A program made the translations under genes and the position numbers. A model generated the notes under the pieces. The model searched no databases. It saw nothing but the letters and a program-made list of their open reading frames with translations, and was not told where the DNA came from. Of a DNA stretch of 12,279 bases, positions 1 to 8,007 are shown one piece after another. Origin of the DNA: Clostridiales bacterium (lineage in GTDB: Bacteria > Bacillota > Clostridia > Oscillospirales > Ruminococcaceae); the NCBI GenBank assembly GCA_012800685.1, contig JAAZIT010000094.1, positions 1 through 12,279 on the forward strand. The letters are read 5' to 3'. The stretch's first letter is position 1, and each line of letters begins with the position of its first letter.

Positions 1-839
1 CCAAAGGTTGAGCCATGTGTTCCAGCAGTCAACACGTCGCAGCATTCTTCATTTGCTAAACAAATTCCAATTGGAATACCCCCTGCAACGCCCTTTGCCA
101 TAGTGGTTACATCAGGCATAACACCATAAGCTTCACTAGTCAATAATTTTCCTGTTCTTCCCGCACCAGTTTGAACCTCATCAGCGATAACCAAAATATC
201 TTTCTTCTTACATTCCTTAAAAATCTCATCAACAAAAGCTTTATCAAGTGGGATAACTCCACCCTCACCCTGAACAAACTCAATCATAACTCCACAAACT
301 GTATCGTCAAGCTTATCTAACAAATCTTGAATGTTATTAGCCTCAACATTCACAAATCCCTCAACAAATGGGAAAAAGTAGTTATGCAAAGCCTCTTGTC
401 CTGTTGCCGAAAGAGTACAAAGTGTTCTTCCGTGAAAGCTATTAACAAGGGTAATTATATTATGTCTACCCTTTCCATACTTATCAAAGCTATATTTTCT
501 AGCAAGCTTAATCGCACATTCATTAGCCTCAGCACCAGAGTTTCCAAAAAACATTTTGCTATATCCAGTCATTTCGCAAAGCTTTGCTGCAAAATCAGCT
601 TGAACCTTTGTATAATAATAGTTTGAGGTGTGTTGGATTTTTTTTACTTGGTTACACACAGCATTAACCCATTCTTCATCACAATATCCTAATGAATTTG
701 TTCCAATGCCTGAACCAAAATCAATATATTCTTTTCCGTCTTCTGCGATAGACTTAGAATTTTTCCCCTCTTCTGACACAAGAGGATACCGTCCATATGA
801 CGGAATAATATGTTTATTAAACTTTTCAATAGTTTTCAT
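1..839 (-). CDS. argD: Acetylornithine aminotransferase ArgD (N-terminal 279 codons, 3' end beyond the window)
   Basis: This is a class-III, PLP-dependent aminotransferase that converts N-acetylglutamate semialdehyde to N-acetylornithine with glutamate as amino donor; it should be cytosolic. The visible part carries the family landmarks in order: NSGAEANE, the FHGRT segment, the IADEVQTGAGRTG block with the cofactor-binding Asp, and TMAKG, whose Lys (about residue 249) should form the Schiff base with PLP. The frame is open to the window edge and ends inside the conserved THGSTFG segment, so roughly the last 110-120 residues are missing. The ATG is preceded by GGAG about 8 nt upstream. The gene lies 22 nt after the lipase-like gene, which fits one operon. 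Related class-III enzymes (succinylornithine or GABA transaminases) look alike, but the arg neighbours favour ArgD. Confidence 0.95.
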   Translation of the reverse strand, partial: MKTIEKFNKHIIPSYGRYPLVSEEGKNSKSIAEDGKEYIDFGSGIGTNSLGYCDEEWVNAVCNQVKKIQHTSNYYYTKVQADFAAKLCEMTGYSKMFFGNSGAEANECAIKLARKYSFDKYGKGRHNIITLVNSFHGRTLCTLSATGQEALHNYFFPFVEGFVNVEANNIQDLLDKLDDTVCGVMIEFVQGEGGVIPLDKAFVDEIFKECKKKDILVIADEVQTGAGRTGKLLTSEAYGVMPDVTTMAKGVAGGIPIGICLANEECCDVLTAGTHGSTF

Positions 840-861
840 ATATACATCTCCATTTTATAAA

Positions 862-2289
862 TTAATAGCCCATTTCCTTAAGCTCTGAAACAATATTAAC
901 ATATGTTTCACGAGGATCAAAGCCCTTATAATCATCACGTTTTAAATCTATTAAATCACCATGAGAAATACCTCTGTAATGCTTGCTTTCAAAAGTACCT
1001 CTAAAATTTCCCCATTTTGCTGATTCAATGGTAACAAGTCCATCATTTTTCCCAAACTTCTTAGTACAAAGATATGGAATCGCAAGTATTCCAAAGCTAA
1101 ACATTCCACGCATTACGCTTGCATAGCTTTGATAATAAACGCCATCTGCATCAGGCACATCTCTATTAAATTCCTCTGAATAATCAGAAGTAAACTGGTG
1201 AATAGCTGTATAAGCATCACTATTACTATCGCCCATTTGTCTAAATCTTTTATCCAAAAAGTTTGTAATTATTCTAACTAATTTATCTGGCAGCTTTAGT
1301 CCTACATCAGCAAATCCAGAGCCTCTATGAGGAACTCCCATTGTTGTAAGTGAAGCAACATTTTGAGAAATCCCTAGCTTTGAAATAGCATATCTTGCAT
1401 CTAGTCCACCCTTTGAGTGTGCAATTATATTAACCTTTTCACAGCCAGTTTCTTCTACAATTTCTAAAATTCTTCTTTTAATCATTTCCGAATTATAAGC
1501 AACCGTTCCACAAGCATCTTGATTGCCGTAATAAACAGCCCCACCATTTTTCTTTAGCTCTTTAGGTATTCGTCCCCAATAGTTAAAATATCGCCAATCC
1601 TTAAAGCCAATTCCATGAACTAACATAAGTGGGTATTTGGTTTGACAAACCTGCGATTCAATTCTTTGGTCGTCAAAGGCTTTTTTAGTTGTCTCATAAT
1701 CATACTCTTCTTTAGCAGTCTTTATTAAACTTCTTAAAATGAAAAGATTAACTATTGGCACCCACAAAAGCATTATAAATAAAACTCGTTTAACAATATT
1801 TAATCGGTAACAAAGTGCTATAACTCTAATTATACCATTTAGCAAATAAGAAATAATCAGCACCTGTGAAACCACAGTATCAGTTATTATAAGCCATTTT
1901 GGCAAATTCCAAAAGCCTGTTTTATATGCAATTATGTAAAAAACTATCTGAACCATAAGAGAATAGAATAGTGCCGTTAGCAGTATTTTTCCACCATACA
2001 TTGCCCTAACTCTAAGATTAACATTCATCTTTTCTTTATAAGGTTTTATGGCTATTTTTATGAGCCAGTATAAAATTATAAAGACCATTGGCACCGTTAC
2101 TGCAACCACTTTTAGTGTAGAGTTAAAATTAAGAATTTTTAAAACGCTATACACCAGTAAAAAACTATGTGGTATTACACAAACGCCAATAAATACTCCT
2201 AATCTATTATTAAGTGGCACTTTTTTAGAAATATCAAGGATTAGCATAATTACTAAAGCTAAATAAAATACTAAAACTATCACCGTCAT
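862..2289 (-). CDS. Polytopic membrane protein with C-terminal lipase-like alpha/beta-hydrolase domain
   Basis: This is a protein of about 475 residues in two parts. Residues 1-190 hold about six hydrophobic segments (near 4-21, 33-52, 64-83, 104-124, 138-160 and 171-190). Residues 220-478 are an alpha/beta-hydrolase resembling triacylglycerol lipases: LVHGIG supplies the oxyanion hole, AHSKGG carries the predicted nucleophile Ser295, and KNDG (Asp419) and ISHGD (His446) complete a plausible triad (numbering from a TTG six bases upstream of GAGATG). The substrate is unknown; lipid or acyl ester hydrolysis at the membrane is inferred. The start is uncertain. The TTG at 2298 overlaps the GGAG ribosome site, the ATGs at 2292 and 2289 follow it by 0 and 3 nt, and a GTG at 2283 follows by 9 nt; I give the ATG at 2289. 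It lies between argB (21 nt) and argD (22 nt), so co-transcription is likely, yet nothing in it points to arginine metabolism. Confidence 0.85.
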   Translation of the reverse strand: MTVIVLVFYLALVIMLILDISKKVPLNNRLGVFIGVCVIPHSFLLVYSVLKILNFNSTLKVVAVTVPMVFIILYWLIKIAIKPYKEKMNVNLRVRAMYGGKILLTALFYSLMVQIVFYIIAYKTGFWNLPKWLIITDTVVSQVLIISYLLNGIIRVIALCYRLNIVKRVLFIMLLWVPIVNLFILRSLIKTAKEEYDYETTKKAFDDQRIESQVCQTKYPLMLVHGIGFKDWRYFNYWGRIPKELKKNGGAVYYGNQDACGTVAYNSEMIKRRILEIVEETGCEKVNIIAHSKGGLDARYAISKLGISQNVASLTTMGVPHRGSGFADVGLKLPDKLVRIITNFLDKRFRQMGDSNSDAYTAIHQFTSDYSEEFNRDVPDADGVYYQSYASVMRGMFSFGILAIPYLCTKKFGKNDGLVTIESAKWGNFRGTFESKHYRGISHGDLIDLKRDDYKGFDPRETYVNIVSELKEMGY

Positions 2290-2310
2290 CATCTCCAAAA
2301 TCTATTGTCT

Positions 2311-3168
2311 TTACATAAACTGTGTTCCGGCACCATCATCTGTTAAAAGCTCAATTAAAATTGAATGAGGTACTCTTCCATCAATAATTGAAGTTTTCTT
2401 AACTCCACGTCTCACAGCTTCAACGCAACAGTCAATTTTAGGAATCATTCCACCACTTATAATTCCAGACTTTTTTAAGTATGGAACATCACTAATACTA
2501 ACCGCTGGAATAAGCGTTGAATCGTCGTCCTTATCCTCCAAAAGTCCTGCTATATCTGTCATCAGAATAAGATTTTCAGCTCTTAGGCATGAGGCAATTC
2601 TTGCGGCGGCGGTATCAGCGTTTATATTATAGGTTTGACCGTCTTCGCCTGTACCGAGAGTTGCTATAATAGGAACATATCCATTATTTATTGCATCTAT
2701 AATTGGCTTGGTTGTAACTCTTTTAATTTCTCCAACAAATCCCAAATCCACTTCGCCTTGCATTTTTTCCGCAATAATCATTTCTCCATCTGTTCCACAA
2801 AGACCAAGTGCCTTTCCCCCGTGATTTTGAAGATGAGACACAAGCTCTTTATTAACCTTACCAGCCAAAACCATTTGAACTATTTGAATTGTATCTTCAT
2901 CTGTATATCTCAAGCCGTTTATAAACTTACTTTCAATTCCAACACGCTTAAGCATTTGATTTATTTCAGGTCCACCACCATGAACCAAAACAACCTTAAT
3001 TCCTACCGCATTAAGCAGTACAATATCAGACATTACACAATCCTTAAGATCTTCGTTTGTCATTGCATTTCCACCATATTTAACTACAACAATCTTATCA
3101 TTGTATTTTTGCAAATAAGGAAGTGCATCAATTATCACCTGTGAACGAAGTGCTTTTGATATTTCCAT
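2311..3168 (-). CDS. argB: Acetylglutamate kinase ArgB
   Basis: This enzyme phosphorylates N-acetylglutamate with ATP, the second step of ornithine synthesis. It is a full-length (285 aa) amino-acid-kinase-fold protein. Visible motifs are VVKYGGNAM with Lys30, HGGGP at 63-67, the GLRYT segment with Arg87, the NINAD substrate loop near 181-185, LMTDIAG with Asp205, and GGMIPK with Lys244. The N-terminal helix (about residues 8-24, ending in LPYLQKY) and the C-terminal DDGAGT segment resemble arginine-feedback-inhibited, hexameric kinases. That fits the presence of argJ, where the kinase is normally the controlled step; the inhibition itself is inferred. The start is the ATG at 3168, with AAAGGAG 9 nt upstream. 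It follows argJ by 79 nt with no clear terminator in between. Confidence 0.97.
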   Translation of the reverse strand: MEISKALRSQVIIDALPYLQKYNDKIVVVKYGGNAMTNEDLKDCVMSDIVLLNAVGIKVVLVHGGGPEINQMLKRVGIESKFINGLRYTDEDTIQIVQMVLAGKVNKELVSHLQNHGGKALGLCGTDGEMIIAEKMQGEVDLGFVGEIKRVTTKPIIDAINNGYVPIIATLGTGEDGQTYNINADTAAARIASCLRAENLILMTDIAGLLEDKDDDSTLIPAVSISDVPYLKKSGIISGGMIPKIDCCVEAVRRGVKKTSIIDGRVPHSILIELLTDDGAGTQFM

Positions 3169-3247
3169 TTTTATAAACTCCTTTATCTTGTAATATACAG
3201 CTATAAATTTAAACCTTACTCTTTACTATTCTTTGCATTAATTAAGC

Positions 3248-4507
3248 TTAGCTTCTATAATCGCCGTTTATTTTAACATAATCATATGTTAAGTCGCAGC
3301 CCCATGCACAGGCTTTAGAGCCACCTTGATTTAGGTTAACAAGAATTTCAATCTCATCCTCGCTTAAAACCTTTTTGGCAAGCTCTTCAGAAAATTCAAC
3401 TCCACAACCATCCTTACAAACCTGAATTTCTCCAGCCTTTGAAACTAGGGATATATCAATTTTTGTAACATCTAATTCTGCCTCCGAATAGCCAATTGCA
3501 CAAAGTATACGTCCGAAATTTGCATCAGCGCCATACATTGCACACTTAACTAGAGGTGAACAAATTACGCTTTTTGCAACAACAATTCCAGTATCAAGGC
3601 TTGGTGCATTAAAACATTTACAGGTAAGAAGCTTAGTTGCGCCCTCGCCGTCCTTTGCAAGCATTATTGTTAAGTTTTTCATAACCTGATAAAGTGCATC
3701 TTTAAATATTTCATAGTCTTTATTTTCTTCAACAATTTCATCATTTCCAGCCATACCAGATGACATAATTGAAACCATATCATTTGTTGAAGTATCCCCA
3801 TCAACTGACAAGCAGTTATATGTTATTTTAACAATTTCATTTAGTGCCTTTTGAAGCATTTTAATTGAAATAGCACAGTCTGTAGTTAAAAAGTTTAGTG
3901 TAGTAGCCATGTTTGGGTGAATCATTCCACTTCCCTTAGCCATACCACCAATTTTGCAAAGATTTCCACCGATTTCAAACTCAACAGCATATTCCTTTGA
4001 AAATGTATCAGTTGTCATAATTGCAGTTGCCACTTCAAGATTATTTTTTCCTAGCTTTTCAACAAGCCTTGGTATTCCCTCTTCTATAGGCTCAATTGGA
4101 AGAACTTGACCTATAACTCCTGTTGAAGCAACAATAACCTCCTCAGGTTTAATTCCTAAAGCGTTTGCAGTAAGCTGGCACATTTTCTTTGCTTTTTCTT
4201 CACCATCAGGATTACAAGTATTAGCGTTTTTTGAGTTAACAATAACTGCCTTTGATTTTCCACCAGTTATCTCAAGGTTTTTCTTTGTCACCAAAATTGG
4301 TGCACCCTTAACCTTATTTTGTGTATAAACACAAGCTGTGTTGCAAAGATTTTCTGCAACAATCATTCCTATATCATTTTTTTTATTAGAAACAGGGCTT
4401 TCATTTCCATTAGGTATTATTGATTTTTTAATTCCACAGTATACTCCGGAAGCTAAAAATCCTTTTGCAGCACAAACTCCACCCTCTATAATTTTATATT
4501 TATCCAT
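3248..4507 (-). CDS. argJ: Glutamate N-acetyltransferase / amino-acid acetyltransferase ArgJ
   Basis: ArgJ transfers the acetyl group from N-acetylornithine to glutamate, regenerating acetylglutamate and releasing ornithine; bifunctional members also use acetyl-CoA. From the ATG at 4507 it is 419 aa, a normal length. The precursor self-cleaves between Ala and Thr; here the site is PNMATTL, giving Thr202 as predicted nucleophile and new N-terminus of the beta chain. The usual ATML is ATTL here. Oxyanion residues sit in ASTG (Thr129, Gly130), and KGSGMIHP precedes the site. DGEGATK near 286-292 and the ADANFGR block are also typical. A TTG at 4552 would add 15 residues, but AGAGG lies 7 nt before the ATG at 4507, which is therefore preferred. 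Whether it is mono- or bifunctional cannot be told from sequence alone. Confidence 0.96.
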   Translation of the reverse strand: MDKYKIIEGGVCAAKGFLASGVYCGIKKSIIPNGNESPVSNKKNDIGMIVAENLCNTACVYTQNKVKGAPILVTKKNLEITGGKSKAVIVNSKNANTCNPDGEEKAKKMCQLTANALGIKPEEVIVASTGVIGQVLPIEPIEEGIPRLVEKLGKNNLEVATAIMTTDTFSKEYAVEFEIGGNLCKIGGMAKGSGMIHPNMATTLNFLTTDCAISIKMLQKALNEIVKITYNCLSVDGDTSTNDMVSIMSSGMAGNDEIVEENKDYEIFKDALYQVMKNLTIMLAKDGEGATKLLTCKCFNAPSLDTGIVVAKSVICSPLVKCAMYGADANFGRILCAIGYSEAELDVTKIDISLVSKAGEIQVCKDGCGVEFSEELAKKVLSEDEIEILVNLNQGGSKACAWGCDLTYDYVKINGDYRS

Positions 4508-4642
4508 TTTACTACCTCTTTGTTTATATAAATTATTTTCCTTTGTATTCAATTATCTCTTTAATTTCTTCAACAACATCATATTTAATATTACATTTAT
4601 CAATGTGTTTTAGGGACGTCTTTTTTACCCCTTAAATTAGTT

Positions 4643-5587
4643 TTATAAGCCTGTCCTCTCATCAATTCCCATCATAATATTCATGCACTGGACAGCTGCA
4701 CCACTTGCACCTTTTCCTAGATTATCTAAACGTGATGCGACTAAAATTTGGTCGTCATTTCCACAAATAAAAATCTCCATATTATTTGTTCCAGCCAATG
4801 TATTTGCAGCCAAAAAACCATCTGGCAGGGTTTTAGTTCCACCAAGCTCTGCAACAGTTACAAAATTTTGTCCTAAATAATGGTCAGCAATAATCTTATG
4901 AATCTCACTAGGAGTATATTTTTTAGTTAATGCCCTTGTTACAAGTGGTACTGAAACAACCATTCCACTAAAGTAATCATCAACAATTGGGTTAAACATT
5001 GGCTTATACTTAAGCCCACAAATTGCCTGCATTTCCGGAAGATGTTTATGTGCTTGACCTAGAGCGTATTGTCGTGGTGAATAACACTCAAACGGCTTAT
5101 CTTCACTTTCCATAACAGAAATTAGTTGTTTTCCTGCTCCGCTATAGCCTGAAACAGCATGGCTTGTAAGAGGATAATCCTCTGGAAGAACTCCTGCCTT
5201 AATTAAAGGATAAACACACGCAATAAATCCACTAGCATAGCAACCAGGATTAGCAACCCTTTTAGATGTCTTTATAGCTTCACGGTGTTTAGGAGAAAGC
5301 TCCGGAAAACCATAAGTCCAATTAGGGTTAGTTCTATGAGCAGTGGAGGCATCAATAATCCTTACATTTGGATTTGTACAAAGAGAAACCGCTTCTATTG
5401 CAGCAGCATCCGGTAGGCACAAAAATGTATAATCAGATTTGTTAATAAGCTTAGCCCTCTCATCAGAGTCCTTTCGCTTATCTTCATCAATTAAAAGTAT
5501 CTCGAGGTCCTCTCTATCCTTAAATCTCTCAAAGATTTTAAGACCCGTTGTACCCTCTTTTCCGTCTATATATACTTTAGTTTTCAT
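4643..5587 (-). CDS. argC: N-acetyl-gamma-glutamyl-phosphate reductase, short (type 2) form
   Basis: This enzyme reduces N-acetylglutamyl phosphate to the semialdehyde with NADPH, the third step of ornithine synthesis. The protein is 314 aa and has the compact organisation of the 'uncommon' ArgC family rather than the usual ~345-aa type: it begins MKTKVYIDGKEGTTGL (dinucleotide-binding loop), then has FLCLPDAA, IIDASTAHR, and VANPGCYASG with catalytic Cys116. The HKHLPEM segment contains His180 and His182, one probably the catalytic base. A GTG at 5596 would add three residues, but AAAGGTG sits properly upstream of the ATG at 5587. It follows the small membrane gene by 36 nt. The 135-nt gap to argJ is longer than other gaps here and holds no gene I can support. 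Confidence 0.93.
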   Translation of the reverse strand: MKTKVYIDGKEGTTGLKIFERFKDREDLEILLIDEDKRKDSDERAKLINKSDYTFLCLPDAAAIEAVSLCTNPNVRIIDASTAHRTNPNWTYGFPELSPKHREAIKTSKRVANPGCYASGFIACVYPLIKAGVLPEDYPLTSHAVSGYSGAGKQLISVMESEDKPFECYSPRQYALGQAHKHLPEMQAICGLKYKPMFNPIVDDYFSGMVVSVPLVTRALTKKYTPSEIHKIIADHYLGQNFVTVAELGGTKTLPDGFLAANTLAGTNNMEIFICGNDDQILVASRLDNLGKGASGAAVQCMNIMMGIDERTGL

Positions 5588-5623
5588 TAAATTCACCTTT
5601 CGTTTTAGAGTGCGGATTAGAAA

Positions 5624-6040
5624 TTATTTTTCATCGTCTATAATATTTTTATAGTTATTTGTCTTTTGTGGCTTTACTTCCTTAATCCTTTTACCATGAA
5701 GTGCACTTGCAATTCCACAGCTAAAAAACACGGTTATAATAGTTGTTACAATAACATTAGGCAAAGCATATCTCATTAAATCAGTAAAGATAAACGCAAT
5801 TACAGATAGTGTTATCATAATAATTGGCAACCACAAAACAAGACCATATTTTCTTGTAAATACTCCACAGGCTACCACATTTGCAATTGGATATAATACA
5901 TTATACAAAATAAAGAAAAGTCCTATATTTTTAAGTACATCTCCCACTAGAAAAAGTCCACCACCGAACACCAAAAGCCATAAAGCTAAAAGTATTCCAG
6001 CCTTTGCGTGACAGCTCGTGTACCATTTATAATTATCCAT
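5624..6040 (-). CDS. Small four-helix membrane protein, function unknown
   Basis: I do not recognise this 138-aa protein. It has four clear hydrophobic segments (about residues 14-33, 37-60, 67-86 and 94-115). A short N-terminal tail contains Trp, Cys and His residues, and there is a basic then acidic hydrophilic tail of about 22 residues (rich in K, N and D/E). No transporter signature or catalytic motif is visible. Its ATG lies inside the end of argH (8-nt overlap), and the ribosome site AAAGGA is within the last argH codons. This makes translational coupling to argH very likely. A role in arginine or polyamine transport could be imagined from context, but the sequence gives no direct support. 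Confidence 0.8.
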   Translation of the reverse strand: MDNYKWYTSCHAKAGILLALWLLVFGGGLFLVGDVLKNIGLFFILYNVLYPIANVVACGVFTRKYGLVLWLPIIMITLSVIAFIFTDLMRYALPNVIVTTIITVFFSCGIASALHGKRIKEVKPQKTNNYKNIIDDEK

Positions 6041-7412
6041 TAAGCTTTTCCTTTACGTATTTAATCTGTTCCATAACAGATTCTGGAGCAGGTCCACCTT
6101 GAGATTTTCTTTGCATAACACAAGTATCAAGGCTTATTGCTTCATAAACATCACTATCAAATATATCACTTTGTTTCTTATATTCATCAATCGGAAGATT
6201 TTCAAGAATTAAACCTTTTTCAATACATACAGCAACTAAAGTCCCTGTAATTTTATAAGCGTCTCTAAATGGAAGTCCCTTTTTAACAAGATAATCTGCA
6301 CAATCCGTTGCATTGATAAAGCCTTTTGCAGCAGCATTTCTCATGTTTTCAGCATTGACATTCATTGTTGAAAGCATTGGGATAAAAGTTGACAAACAAA
6401 GCTTTACAGTATCAACTGAGTCAAATATAGCCTCTTTATCCTCTTGCATATCTTTATTGTAAGCAAGGGAGAGTCCCTTCATCATTGTTAAAAGTGTATT
6501 TAAATCCCCATAAACTCTTCCTGTTTTTCCTCTTATTAGTTCAGTTATATCAGGATTTTTCTTTTGTGGCATTATTGATGATCCTGTTGCATATGCGTCA
6601 TCAAGTTCAATAAATTTAAATTCCCACGAACACCACAAAACAATTTCTTCTGAAAATCTTGAAAGGTGCATCATTAAAATTGAAATTGCAGATGCAAGTT
6701 CAATACAAAAATCTCTATCTGAAACACCATCAAGTGAGTTTAGCATTACCTCATCAAAGCCTAAAATGTCTTTAACAAGCTCTCTATCAATAGGATATGT
6801 TGTTCCAGCTAAAGCACAGCTTCCTAGTGGCAAAGCGTTCATTCTCTTAGCCGTGTCAACTAGTCTTCCCTTATCTCTCAAAAGCATTTGAGCATAAGCC
6901 ATTACATGATGTGCAAAGGTTATTGGCTGTGCTCTTTGTAAATGTGTATAACCAGGCATAACTGTAGTAAGATTTTTTTCTGCGAGAACGACAATAGTCT
7001 CAATTAGCTCATCAACTAAGCCAATAATCTCTTTAACTTCATCTCTTAAATAAAGTCTGATGTCAAGAGCAACTTGATCGTTTCTGCTTCGTGCAGTGTG
7101 AAGTCTTTTACCCGCTGAACCGAGTCTTTGGGTAAGCTCTTCTTCAATAAACATATGTATATCCTCAGCGTTTGGATCAAAATGCAAATCACCATTATCA
7201 ATGTCTAAAAGAATTTTCTTTAGTCCTTCAATAATAGATTTGCTTTCTGAAATATCAATAATACCACACTCACCTAACATAGTTGCGTGTGCAATTGAGC
7301 CTTGAATATCATGTCTATACATTCTCGCATCAAAGGAAATTGACGAATTAAAATCGTTAACCTTTTCGTCAACTTCCTTTGAAAATCTTCCTGCCCACAT
7401 TTTTGATGCCAT
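6033..7412 (-). CDS. argH: Argininosuccinate lyase ArgH
   Basis: ArgH cleaves argininosuccinate into arginine and fumarate, the last step of the pathway. At 459 aa it has the normal length of the fumarase/aspartase superfamily member. Landmarks in order are MWAGRFS at the N-terminus, HTARSRNDQ near 105-113, GYTHLQRAQP with His157, and the flexible signature loop GSSIMPQKKNPD (277-288), whose serines include the catalytic acid. The ATG at 7412 follows AAGGAG by 8 nt, an excellent start. It lies 132 nt downstream of the pentapeptide-repeat gene, with a strong hairpin between them, so read-through or a separate promoter must supply its transcription. Confidence 0.97.
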   Translation of the reverse strand: MASKMWAGRFSKEVDEKVNDFNSSISFDARMYRHDIQGSIAHATMLGECGIIDISESKSIIEGLKKILLDIDNGDLHFDPNAEDIHMFIEEELTQRLGSAGKRLHTARSRNDQVALDIRLYLRDEVKEIIGLVDELIETIVVLAEKNLTTVMPGYTHLQRAQPITFAHHVMAYAQMLLRDKGRLVDTAKRMNALPLGSCALAGTTYPIDRELVKDILGFDEVMLNSLDGVSDRDFCIELASAISILMMHLSRFSEEIVLWCSWEFKFIELDDAYATGSSIMPQKKNPDITELIRGKTGRVYGDLNTLLTMMKGLSLAYNKDMQEDKEAIFDSVDTVKLCLSTFIPMLSTMNVNAENMRNAAAKGFINATDCADYLVKKGLPFRDAYKITGTLVAVCIEKGLILENLPIDEYKKQSDIFDSDVYEAISLDTCVMQRKSQGGPAPESVMEQIKYVKEKLNG

Positions 7413-7474
7413 AGTTTTTCTCCTTAAGTTACACTTCTTAGTGCTTAGTTTAATTAATTATCTAAATGCTATAT

Positions 7475-7532
7475 TTAAAAATGTAGGGGCAAAACAGTTT
7501 TTAAATATAAACTGCTCTGCCCTAATTTTTAA
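7475..7532 (-). terminator. Intrinsic terminator or attenuator between the pentapeptide gene and argH
   Basis: Read on the minus strand, an A-rich tract is followed by arms at 7509-7524 and 7484-7500 that pair over 16 bp with one bulged C, around an 8-nt loop, and then by a U-rich tract. Two G·U pairs exist only in the minus-strand RNA (they would be A/C mismatches on the other strand), so the structure belongs to arg operon transcripts. The flanking A and U tracts can extend the stem by about eight A-U pairs past a bulge. It lies after the pentapeptide stop codon, inside the arg gene series, so partial termination or RNA processing is plausible. Confidence 0.65.
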
Positions 7533-7544
7533 TAAATTTTGCTT

Positions 7545-7982
7545 TTACTTGTTATTTTCAATTTCATACTGTTCAATCAACTTAGATACATCTATGCCGT
7601 TAATTTTTAGACCCTCGATTTTACAATCGTTGATCTCAACATTTGTCATATCACAATTTACAAAGCTTGAATTCTTTAAATCGGGATTTTTAAACTCGAT
7701 ATTGCTCATGATAGAGCAGCCGAATCTTGAATCACTTAGATTTACTCCAAGAAAATTAGCTTTAACCATATAAATATCAGTAAATTCAGAGTCACCCATA
7801 GTAATGTTATTAAATATAACATTATCCATGTTCACGTCATCAAATTTACTTTCTTTTAAATTTACGTTATCAAAAGTAGCATTTCCTAGGTTTACGTCCT
7901 CAAAAACCGAGTTAGGTAAACTATCATATGTGATTTCAACTTTTTTATCTAAATTATTATCATAAATAATCTTATCATCCAT
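7545..7982 (-). CDS. Pentapeptide-repeat beta-helix protein
   Basis: This 145-aa protein consists mostly of tandem pentapeptide repeats. Phe residues recur exactly every ten positions at 27, 37, 47, 57, 67, 77, 87, 97 and 107, and Leu or Met recur at 32, 42 and so on to 112. This gives nine ten-residue units (two pentapeptides each), predicted to form a right-handed quadrilateral beta-helix of about four to five coils. The face is acidic (many D and N). It has a short non-repeat N-terminus and a helical C-terminal cap (DVSKLIEQYE). There is no signal peptide or membrane segment. Function is unknown; DNA-mimic gyrase protectors share the fold, but that role cannot be assigned. AGGAGGG lies 7 nt before the ATG, a very strong ribosome site. 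It follows argG by 25 nt, so it is probably co-transcribed with it. Confidence 0.85.
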   Translation of the reverse strand: MDDKIIYDNNLDKKVEITYDSLPNSVFEDVNLGNATFDNVNLKESKFDDVNMDNVIFNNITMGDSEFTDIYMVKANFLGVNLSDSRFGCSIMSNIEFKNPDLKNSSFVNCDMTNVEINDCKIEGLKINGIDVSKLIEQYEIENNK

Positions 7983-8007
7983 GACACTGCCCTCCTATTA
8001 AACTTAA

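Noticed and set aside
327..888. Plus-strand open frames opposite argD
   Set aside because: They are antisense to a clear ArgD with conserved motifs, have no ribosome site or recognisable domain, and are shadows of the real gene. The same applies to plus-strand frames opposite the lipase, argB, argJ, argC, argH and the TIM-barrel gene.
4508..4642. Possible small peptide between argC and argJ
   Set aside because: A frame reading DVVEEIKEIIEYKGK before a stop looks protein-like and AAGGGG occurs upstream, but the frame has no ATG, GTG or TTG start after the preceding stop. I see no supported gene in this gap.
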